64,000 nucleotides of DNA from Bimastos eiseni (lineage: Eukaryota; Annelida; Clitellata; Crassiclitellata; Lumbricidae): assembly GCA_959347315.1 (NCBI GenBank), contig OY365817.1, positions 2,452,295 to 2,516,294 of the forward strand, in the 5' to 3' direction. The translations under genes and the position numbers were made by a program. How positions within the stretch are numbered: the first letter of the stretch is position 1; each line of letters begins with the position of its first letter. Of the stretch, positions 26,778 through 38,700 are shown in pieces. Below the pieces are notes generated by a model, which was not told the DNA's origin, made no database searches, and saw nothing but the letters and a program-made list of their open reading frames with translations.

Positions 26778-29700
26778 TGAAGTTAGATTTTAACCACTTT
26801 TCAACTTTGGATCATTTTGCCGTGAATTTCTACTGGCCCTGGTTTTAACGGATGATTGAGATTTTGTTGCTTGGAATAATATTTGTTGAGGCTTTTCTGC
26901 TAACTTGTGTCGTGTGATTCCTGACAATGCGTCAATTTTAAACTCCTTGTAGTCTTGTTTTTACTAACAACTGACTGATCTTGGTAAGCAAGACTTTCCC
27001 ATTTCCCATACCTCAATTCTGGAACTGTCTTCCTTGGTCCATTCATTCGACTCAGTCGCTTGTATCATAACCGGAAATCGCCTCGAACATTCGCCTTGGC
27101 CGAATATTGGACTATTTGGAAGTATTCGCCTCGACTAATATTACATTCACAAATAGCTAAAAATAACTTTTTTTCACAAAAATAATATTTTTTCGTCAAA
27201 TACGTTTAGAACTAACGAACTTGCTTATAAGCCATTGATTAATTAAACAAGAACTTAATATTCCATTGAATTTTCTTTAAAATAATGATGATAATATGTA
27301 TACTTTAATTTCCTTTGGTTTAATTCCCAGGTGGCAACCAAATTAGTAATTTTCCCGTTTGAATTGACTCCACCCACTTTCTGGTAAATATTAGAGAGTA
27401 AAAACATCATTGATAACTTCATATTTCAAATATTTCAGTCGCTGGCCAGATTTTTCGTTACTATTCAGTTCGTACCCGGATCCGGCAAATAGTTCATCCA
27501 AATACTCGAATTCGGTACTCGGTGGAAATTGTCTACTCGGTTATGCCCTACTTGTATCATTTTTGTTTTCAACTTAAAACTAAACCTCTTATAAATCAGA
27601 TTTCTTATCGCCTCTCTGTCTTGCAAATGATCCTGTGGGTGTTGTCCTTTTGGTGCGCCATCAGTTTGTGCATTAAATGCTGGTGAGATGGAGGCTAACA
27701 ATTAACAATAACACTGATAATACAACACTATCTGAGAGGAATGGAACAGTTGAAAATACACGGTCGGGTAGTTGTTCATTTGTTACATGCCACTCTGGGA
27801 AGGTTCCGGGATTCAAGGATATTTTGAACAAAACGCAACATTCGGGTGACAGAAGCAAACCTCCAGCAATTGATGACGGCAGGGTAGCTTGATTTGGCAA
27901 AGGATCTAATGCATTGGTGTTGGTGAGGTTTGATGCCATTACAGACCGATACAGAAAGTCGTTCCCAGGCGCGTCCAGCTCCTTCACATCCGGTTACTTC
28001 TGCGACGTCTCGACCGACACTGACGGAAGTGTGCACTCCCCGAAGTTCCACCCACTGACCGCCCCGGTCGGTGCCGCGAGGGGCACCATGGCCAGCCCGA
28101 CCTTCCCTCTCGACCTTCGAGAGCCCCACTACCAGTTTCGCAAATCGAACAGCATGAAGCTGGCGCTGAAGGAGGACGAAGAAGGTGATTTGTAGTGTCA
28201 GCACTTTGCATGGAGACCGCAGCGTGAGGCAGATTTTCTCTGGATGTGAAGAAGCTCGTGTTTTACTTTTTTCATTTGTTTTCTACTTTTGTGTGTGTCA
28301 AAGATTATGGGCATCTATGCTGTAACCTTCACGTAACACGCATCATTTCAACACCTCTGAAAGTTCAATGTCTGTATAAGCACTTGCATTGTAACCTCCT
28401 GCATATGACACCTACTGTGGCATTCCGATATTGGACATGGGATCGAAACTTAACTGAATTAAGCTGAGTCTGAATAGGAGCACATTGGTAGAAAAGCACA
28501 CACCTTATGACGTCACGATATGACATGCAAAGACAGTGTTACCAAAAGGTTACAGTGTACTTTTAATGTTCTTTTAATTTGAACATCGTTTCTGTAAATC
28601 TTTTCATTGGTATTTAGAATTCTGGTATTTTCTGTTTTTTGTTCTGTTCTCACTTCAATATGTATACGTTTTTCTCTTTAAATAAAGCTTTCGAAAATCT
28701 TGTTGTGTTCGTTATTTCCTGTTGTATATCTTTCTTCCTTGGCCATGCTGAAATCGAATGCGTGGCAAAGCGGATAATGGCATGCCACAACCTCACTGGG
28801 GCTACTATCTGAGAAGGCACGATTCTGTTCAGTAGTTGTACGGGCAAATGGGACAATGAGCATGCCTCGCTCAGTAGAGCGCAGAGAGAGGCGACCCAGT
28901 ACACTCAAAGTAGAGTAACAGAGATCGCAAAGATAGGCAGGGACGAGACCTAGCAAGGACCGCCATACCAAAGATATATATATATATACTGTTAGCAATG
29001 CATGCATGCACTGTGTATAGTTCTTTTAATGAATAGTAGATTGCTGCATTTGACTGTTGTACATTTTTGAGTTATTTTATAATTTAATTTCATTGTTGTT
29101 GATACCATTTGATTTTTCAACTTGCACTGAATGCAGTTGGTGTCTGTATTTAGTTTTTGTATTTGCTATTTGTATTTGTTAATGATTGCATTGCATTATG
29201 TTTATTGCTATTATTGTTGCTACTGTTTTTATTTTTTCCCAAGGTAGCAGTAATTGCTCAATAAGAAATAATTTTGTAGTTCCTAGATTATAACAAAGTG
29301 TTATTATTGCGGTAACATTGCATTTGATCACGCGACACTTAATCTCGCGACACTTAAACAACGACACTTGATCTCGACGACACTTAATCTCGCGACACTT
29401 AACCTCGACGACACTTAACCTTGCGACACTTAAGCTCGATGACACATAATCTCGTGACACTTATCTCGCTACATATAAGGGCCCATCCATATATTATGTA
29501 TGCAAAAAAATCGATTTTTCGGACCCCACCTCTTCCTGTTGCACTGCATACATTTCGTGAACCCTCCCAAATGCGTACGTACATCTGAGCTCTACCCCCC
29601 CACCCATTGTAAAGGTTAAACAGCCAAAGACATCTATAAGACATTGATTTTACAACAGGCTATTTTTGTTAAGCATCATTTTTGACAGCTTAAACTTGTG

Positions 29701-32700
29701 AACTGTCATGTAGAAATAAAACACTAACAATACTTGCATTTCAAAGTTTTAATGCTACATAAAATTTATTAAACAGAAATATAGTCTGTGATTTGATTTA
29801 CAGTTCTGATTTTAATATTCCGTATTGTGTACGTAACAATTAGATAATTATATTTGCGTACGTACATATTTTCAGTACCCCTAACCCCCCTACTGTACGC
29901 ACCCATACGCAACACCGCCGAAATTCGAAACACCCCTTCCCCTCACTGCGTACGTAATATGTGGACGGACCCTAATCGCGCGACACTTAATTTCAAATTA
30001 CAAGTTTGCACCATTATTAATTATGTGGTAACAATAAATGTGTTTAATTAGAAGCCATATTAATGACGAGAATGCGGTTTAAATGGGAGCAGGAATACTC
30101 TCATAATGATAATGATATTGCATTTCAATCAGTTTATGTGCTAAACTCCTAAAATAAATATGCATAAGTGAATCAAGCTCAGTTGAACCAAGTTTTATTA
30201 AGAGCGATGAAGTGTCGCGCAATTATATGTCGTGAGATTAAATGTCGTCGAGATTAAGTGTTGCGACATTAAGTGTTGTCAAGATTACGTGTTGCTGTTT
30301 AAGTGTGGTGCGATTATGTGTCACGAGATTAACTGTCAGCACACCATTATTGCAACACATTTATTGAGCGTCACTCTCTAATGACAATGCATTAATCGAT
30401 GACGCTGAGTAATTGTGACTTAGTTATTTACCCAAAGTCCCTCCTACATTATCATCATCAGTTCCTGATGCGAGCCATTTGGTGGTGATGTGTACGAACA
30501 AATGTGAGGCGGGGAGTCATAACCCGCCGTTTGTTGGCTCCTAGTTATTGAGATAAAGGCTGATATAGGTGAGATGGGTCAAAAACGCAGAAAATCATTT
30601 TATCGTATATTGTTGCAAATAAATATGTCTACTTTGAATATCTGCAATTGAAAATGTTAAATTCAAATATTTAGTTAGAGAAAAATCACTTGTAATGCAT
30701 ATGGTGTCTAGATTTGCATTGCTAAAAGGTGCATGCTTTCAATGGTGAAAGATCAAGATTTCATACGCCGACCTGCCATTATTTGCAAAGTAGCAAACAG
30801 ATTTTGATGCGTCATGCTTTATCTCATACAGAATAACTGAGAGTATAATCACTTTATTGCCCAGCAGAGTTGCAGAGTAATCAAATATGTTGGTTGCTAA
30901 GATGTTTGATGACATGAATGTACTGAAACTTTGACTTCGATTTTCTTAGTTGTACTGTCCATTGTTCCCCAAGTGATGCTGTGTGCGTTATATGCTGCTT
31001 GGTGACAGAGACTTGTTTGCGGGAACAACTTGTCGAGGTGGGCTTCCTGCAATAGTTGGATTGCGAACCAGGCGTGTTACTGAGCAGTCAATATCTAGAA
31101 ACTGAAGGAGGGGTTGTGTACAATTGACGCAGAACTCTTGTAATTTTGTTCTGTCTGCTTAAGACTTATCTTCTGACCAAGACCAGGTGGTCCAAGACCA
31201 AGACCGATGCTCTCCTTTTATAAACAATTTAATTTATTAAGACGCTAAGTTGGAATACCACACTTAAAACATTAATTTCAGTGCTGAAGAATACTTATCT
31301 TAATAATGGTCCAGCAACAGTTTTACCGGCCAGTCTGAACTTTTGCGGGTTCAGCTCTGGGCTCCGGCCTGAGAATACCACACTATAAATTACTTTCAGT
31401 GTACAATAGATAAATACTTTAGGACAGGTACATTAACGTTCCGTTTGAATGATGTAGACCTATTGTACTCAGAATTGTAGGTTAATGGTGACTATGCATG
31501 GCCGACCACATAATTATTAGATCGTTCCAAACTCTTGAAATTTGTGAAAGCAAATTTTGAAATGGCTGGTTCTGTTGCAAATGCATTTTTTGCCTTTGCA
31601 GTAACATGTATGTATGGATGGTCAACACGTCATAAATCGATTACAATCACGTAGGGCCTAAACACCAGTGTCTCTAATCGAAAATAACCAACAAATGTCA
31701 AAGAAATTGCTCTGATACGGCAAATGACCAAGAACGCTAACCTAGACCAAGACCGACGCATTCGAGATCAAGACCCAAGACCGATTCCTTCGAGACCAAG
31801 ACCAAGACTGCAGTTTTCTGGTCTCGAGACCGTCTCGAGACCAAGACCGCAGTCTCGAGACCACATCCCTGCAAATGGGTTGACTTTTTGAAGTGGAGAT
31901 TTTAATATTATCATTACTTTGTTATGTTGCTGTATTGTCCAATGTACAAAGGTATCATCGACCAATGGAACATTAACAATTGCCTTGATGCCCTGTGCAT
32001 TAGACACTGTTTAATGTACTTAATTCAATACTTCTGATGCACAAAATGTTGTTTCATCTGAAGAACAGTTGTGCTCTGCTATGTCCCAATCCAAGAGCTT
32101 TGCCTGCATTGACCCATCTGCTTGGAGCTGCCTTCCACAGGCCCTGCGCCTGGAATTACTAGCCATCTCACCTTTCCAGTTCCAGAGATGCCTTAAGACT
32201 TTTCTGTTCTCTGGCCCAAGCACAGATGCCCATTGAGAGCACTGCTGATTTTTACTAGTGCTATACAAATTTCATATTACATTACATTTCTACTTGTAAA
32301 GGGCAGTTGTCTGCTATTTTGAAGCTCAAATGTTATTCCCTTGTACTGCTGAACATAGTTTTCATTTAAGAATTTAGTAAGAAGTCTTTATTAATATACT
32401 CATAAAGGAAATATTAAAACAAATATCTGACTGGGTAACCCTGCCTCCTATTCACTCTCTGCACGACCTAGTGCACGTTAAAAACGTTTGTAATGATAAA
32501 GGGAAAATTCTGTTCACTGTAGAATACTCCGCAACGGATGTGCTCAGTGATGAGTCGGCCGTGAGCAATAGGAAATTGACGTCAACTTTCAATCCGAAGT
32601 TGCTCCAACCGCTCAGACCCAAGGTAACTAACTCAACATTGAAAATGTGACTACTTTTAAAGTTATTGTTGTTAGTTGTTTTAAAATTGGTTTCACTCGT

Positions 32701-35700
32701 GGCTTTTCTTGTGATTGTTGTTTTCAAGTAAATTAATGAGTTGTGGATATGACAAATGAGCTTATGACATTGTGTCTAGATTTATAAGCAGGTTTTGTCC
32801 TGTTTTAGAAACATGGCACTTGAAGTACAGCCAGAATAATAAAAAGAATATTTGTAATACTAAAGTTATTGTAGTCGCAGGTGTTGTTGTGGTTACCATT
32901 GTGGTTGCTGTTTTGTTGTCATCATTTTGGTTGTTGCTGTGGTTGTTGTCATACTCTGACATGTCCGATGACTGGTTGTAGCCTTTGGATGCCAAGAAAT
33001 TTGGTCCAGTTCAGCAGGTCATCCGACATAACATGGCCTACAATTGCCAGCCAGTCTTACCTTCGTTGTCACTTGTCAAGGCTCCACTCGCCACTCCTGA
33101 ACCAATCGAGTTTGGCGACTATGCCCAGGTCAAGGTACGTTCTGACAAAGCAGTGATTCCCTCTTCCGTGGTCTCAGAGACAGGGCCCCCTAAGACCATC
33201 AGATTTGTTTGAGACAACACCCTCTGAATCTCTGAGTGGTGCTGCATAAATGTTCAATTACAATAGGAATGGTTGCTGACTAATGTGATCACTTAACTTT
33301 CCACCTCCACTAAGATGGTTGCTGTATAGGTACCTTTGAGCAAATTTTTCACTCACAGTCTGTAAGTCCTGTAAGTCCTGTAATTCGTAATATTGGCGAT
33401 ATACAGGTAAAAGATTAGGATATGGTACCATCATAATATATTCAGTGTTATATAAAATATGTGAGTTCATGGTTGAGTTTAAAAGAAGTTAAGTGAAAAA
33501 TAACTTAATTAACAAATAATTTAATTGATATATAAAAATCAGATAACGTTACTACATGAGTTTTCTGAATTGGGTAACAAGCTTTAACCGTAATAATATA
33601 TATTAATTTCAATTTGAATTTAGAAATAAATGTCTAGGGTTATATTTGTGTTTTTTGACAGGAATCTCCCTTGGTATGTTGTTCGTCTCTCTTCGTCTCT
33701 CTTGATGTTTCTGTTGGTGATTCTTTGTCTTTGTTATTGTCAACACACTGGTGGCTTTTCGGATCTTCATTGATTTAAATTTATTTTGCCGGTCTGTAAT
33801 CTACCGTAAAGCAGACATCGCCTTGTAGGCCGCATTCTCAGGATTGGTCAAGTCTCTTAGTACATGTGGAGTGTTCCACTGACTCCCTTACCTATTGCAT
33901 ATTGCTAACCAAATTTCTGTCTTGGTCTGGTACAGCATTGGGAGTTTAGTCCCTCAATACTTGCTGGAGCTCTGCAGCCCCACCATGGATGTCCAGGCAC
34001 TGCTGCTCTCTCTGCTCTTAATAGTTCCCCACTTGTGGCCTGTTGTCAGGATATGCTTTCTTTGTGATTGATCCTGCGACCTGGAATGGGCTCCTGCCAT
34101 ACTTCATCAAATACCCATTGGTCACTTTGCTTTGTGTTTCGACAGGGGTTGAACTGATAATGCTCCTGAGTAAGCTGTTCTGATTGGCTGCTATATGAAA
34201 ATTGCTATAATAGTAACTTTATCAGGCACTTTTGAAGCTCTAAGGTACAAACTGATGTATAATTTCTAATTAATTTCTTGACATTTCCTATTTATTTTAA
34301 TGATATTTTTGATATGTTGTGGTGTTGAATTGTTGTCTGTGTAGTGTGTACATATCTCACCTGAGTTTCTTTCCGTTTCTTTAGTTGCGTCTTCCTAAAA
34401 TATTTTGTTTTACTCTGGCCAGTTACTAATTGTCGTGTTGATTTTTTTGGCAACTTGATGTTTTTTATTTTACACTTTGGTTGCAATGTGATTTTTTTGA
34501 GCAGCAAACAGTTTTGTGGCCTTAATGTGATCCATGTTAACTACAGATTTGTTGGAATTTTACTTTACTTGAATGCTGAATTATTTAACATTTTGGGATT
34601 CTGGAAAAATGATGGAAAGTCTGTGAGATATTTACCTTTTCCTATGCATCAATGTTTATTGTAGTAAAGTAATTTAGGTACTAAATGCATTGGTTGACTG
34701 TTTAAACTTGATGCTATTATTTATGCCATTTGTAAACTATTGTGCATTTGCTTGTGGTCTAACAAAGATTATTCTTACTTGAGTACTACTGCTTAGTTAA
34801 CCTGGTGCTAAATTCACCAGGTACTTTATTTGCCATGGGCTGTATCCACTAGATGCTATGTTTGCCTGGTACGATATACACCAGGTATGATATGCAACAA
34901 GCACTAACTTTGCCAGCAGCTAGATTCACAGGACACGAAATTCTCCAAGTAGTAAATTTACTAGGTTTATGCTCACCAGGTTTTGTGTGAGGCCCTAATT
35001 TCACTCAAATTAGGGCTCGGTCGTATAGATATGACCAGGCCTTAATTTGAGTGAAATTTGTAGCCAACTGGTTTGACTGCTTGTCATGTCGTTTAGAGTT
35101 CCTAAACGGCTACCCTGGTGTTGAACATCATAATGCCTAGATGATTTATTAAAATCTGCTATTTGCTGCCAGGATGCGGTTTTTCCGAGTGATAATCTTC
35201 CTCAGCTGGAGAACAACTATGCGTCCGTTGCGGATGCTCTTCCTCTCGGTCGACTTCACAGAATCCGATCAGCCAACAACAGAATAAAACAGGAAGCTCG
35301 AGGTAGGAATTATCATCATCATCAGAATTATTATATTATTATTATTATTATTTTGGATTTATTAACAGCCACAGTATGATTAAAAGTGCTGTAAATGCTA
35401 CCTCCAAGACTTAACCGCGGCCCCTCGGTCTGATATATACTAGGCCATAACCGAGTAGACAATTTCCACCAAGTACCGAATCCGAGTATTTGGATGAGCT
35501 ATCTGCCGGATCCGGGTACGAACTGAATAGTAGCAGCAAATCTGGCAACGAGTACCATTCGTATGCAAAGCATAGTTTAACCTGCCACGTGCATAGCTAA
35601 GGAGAACTATCTATGTTCAATGCAGAGTCTATAGCAATATCCTTCATATATCGCATAGGTGGACTCTAGGCTATAGCAATATATTCATTATTTAATAACT

Positions 35701-38700
35701 TTATTTGTGAAAAAAATGTAAAACCTTGTTATCAAATTTGAAATATGAAGTTATCAATGACGTCTTTACTCTCTAATGTTTACCGGAAAGTGGGTGAAGC
35801 CAATTCAAGGGGGAAAATTACTGATTTGGTTGTCACCTGGGGAATAAAACCAAAAGAAATTAAAATGTATAAATTAACATGATCATTATTTTATAGAAAT
35901 TTAATGGAATGTTAAGTTCTTATTTAATTAATCAATAGCTTATAAGTAAGTCCGTTAGTCCTAAATATATTCTTCCATGCATTCTGAGACATGGGCTGCT
36001 TCTACTTTTTTTATCTCTATTTTGATGCCAGAGTTTTATATGCTCAAGACAGAACTGTCCTAATACGATTTGTCTGTTTTGTAGTGCTTCAATAAGTTCA
36101 GCTTCATTAGTCAATCAAGTCAAATTACTCAGCTGCAAGTAAATGACAATTAAGGTGTAAATATTCTTGTGATTTATAATATGAGATAATTATTTAGAAT
36201 ATCATATAATATTGACTTACTGTCACTTGATTTTTGTGTGCCATTTGATGTGATTCGGCAATCCAGTTACATGTCTTTCTGATTAAAATACTATTTTTTT
36301 AGAGGGCTATGCAGAATATATTTTTTCAATGTATCTTAGTATAATATATCTCTTAGTTAAGTGTTGTTAAGAAAAAGACAATTGTCATGGTCATGGTGTG
36401 ATGTGTTTTTTGCAAGCTATTTCTCTTCTGTTTTTAATTTCCCAAGGACTGGCATAAATCTGCCTTCCTGAATTGTATCAGCCTCCAGGTGGCCCTTACT
36501 AGTGGGATCATTTCAATCAATCATTGACACTTGACCTCTTCAAGAAATCTACTCAGAAGCGTCCGCTGTCCAAACATAGCCAAAGAGGACAGATTTAAGA
36601 GAAGAGTAGAAAGAAAATGAGGAGATCCTAGGTAAAAACCAGAGGTCCAGTGGAATCCCATTCCAAGTGGTAGGACCCACAACATTCCAAGTGGTAGGGC
36701 CCACAACAAAGATCCTTAGTTGGTTCTCCCGGGTGATCTCTTACTTCGCTATTTACACAACTATGCATTTATTTTCATTGCCATTCCGGATTGTAAAATA
36801 AACACGACGATTGATTGATTTGTCGAACCCGCATTTCATTACATAACTTACCGCGGTTGTATTTGAAAAAATCCAGGTTCCGAATCGGACTCTGAGTGCA
36901 GCTCCCAGGAGCAGGATGGTCAGAGGGATCCGTGGGTGAATCGCAAACCAACCCCCTACAAGAAGAAGCAGCACAAACCTCGTCGAACGGACGCCTTTAG
37001 CGTTCCTATGTCCCCTGGTGATGACCATCAGTCTCTGCTTCACTCAGACCAACTGGACAAAGGTTATCGACATATTTAGATTTAAGTCTGTTGATGTTTG
37101 CGTTCATTGGGTTAATTTATTTTTCTACGCATTTAATCTATTCACTGATTGCATTGAGTATGACTCATATATGTCACAGGCAATGTTTGGAATCAGGTAT
37201 TGTGTAAAATGCCTGCTTTTTAGGCAATTTGTAAAATCCACAATTTAGAGTTTGGGTTAGGGTTCGTGTAGGTTTAGTGTATGGTTAGAGTTTTTCAAAT
37301 TGCCTAGGCATTTTACAAACTCCCTGGTTTTGGACATTGCCTGTAGCATATACATGACAAAGGTTACGGCACCATATAAATTTCCGTTATTATGATATGA
37401 CTTGTATCGATGTTGAATCTATCAGGTTGATCTGTTGACCTCCTAACTAAACAATTCTCAAGCTGGTGGTTTCTTTATTGATTGTGTTCTCTGGGGAAGG
37501 GTTGCCAAATTAATTGAGCGGTTGGCGGGTAAGGTGGAGAATGTTGGTTCTAGCCTCCACTCGGGCGGAGTCTGTGTTGGGATCTAGTTCTAATTCTTCG
37601 CTCAGAATTTCTCTCTGCCATCGATGGTCTATCGTATGGTTGTGATTGCACTTCTGAACTGTTTAAGGGGGGAATGTCAAATACAGTCGTGTTGTATTTA
37701 AGCTTTTGTAAAATGGCTTAAGCAGGGTGAACGCTCGTATGGGCTCCCAGTGCAAAATGTCATGAGAGAAGAAGAAGCAGGTTTTGAGAAAAGCAAAGAA
37801 GAAGAGAGACAAACAGAAGTAGAAAGCGTTCTCCAAAGAGAGTGACCAGTTAAAGCAAAGGATCGAGACTAAGCCATGGCGGTTATAGAAGGGGGAATCA
37901 AGATGTCAAATCTATTGGGCGATTGTACTTGACAGAGGAAGGAAGCTGAATGAGTATTACGTCAACCAGACATTTTTGGCATGACTACTCTGAGCCTTGA
38001 AGATTAAAATGAGAAATGTTTAATTGTATGCAATCATGGATAGGGGGCCAATGCAGTTTGTCAAATAGCAAGGTAGAGACACGAGAGTAGCAGAGAAGGG
38101 GGACAATCTGTGTTGAGAACTGAACAAAGAACCTTTAGAAGACCAATAAGAAGGAAATTGTAGTTAATCGATTCTCTTCCCAGTATTAAATGGTATTGTA
38201 TTGCTTTGTTGTTAATTACAGTTCGTGACTATTCGGCGTCAGACGGAAGTGATGGCACAAACGAGGAGCAAGCGTCGTCAGCTGCCCACAAACAGAAGAA
38301 GAAACGTTCACTGCGTAGCAAAAAGAAATCGGCAACACTTGAGCATGACCTTCAACTGTCCTGGACGGACTCAGATATCGTCGGACAGCAGCGCAAAATC
38401 TCGCTGGATGAGGAAGCAGCTGGAAGGGATCTGGCTGCATTCGGAAAGGTTGGTGCTTCGTTGGGACTAGGGGCTGTCTGTGGATACCTAGAGATAACCT
38501 TTCGAACGATTGCACACAGGATGGAAACCTGACCACAGATACATAATGTGATTACATATAGACTGGAAACCTGACCACAGATACATAATGTGATTACACA
38601 TAGGCTGGAAACCTGACCACAGATACATAATGTGATTCCACATAGGCTGGAAACCTGACCACAGATACATAATGTGATTGCACACAGGCTGGAAACCGGA

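Larger units (their letters stand above)
25412..27944. other. intron 13
   Basis: Contains an ATT tract, a minus-strand LINE 3' portion (25490-26060), a TA tract (26748-26776) and a complete hAT-like element (27067-27550). No exon seen. Confidence 0.75.
28185..32522. other. intron 14
   Basis: A 4.3-kb intron with a minus-strand LINE fragment (28640-28985), a nested DNA-transposon pair (29311-30345), a hAT-like terminus (31715-31870) and a LINE fragment (32075-32285). The remaining stretches at 28200-28640 and 30360-31700 show nothing recognisable. Confidence 0.7.
35303..36876. other. intron 17
   Basis: An ATT microsatellite right after exon 17 is followed by a hAT-like copy (35441-35975) and a possible LINE fragment (36520-36720) near a 22-base local duplication of ATTCCAAGTGGTAGG. 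Confidence 0.7.
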
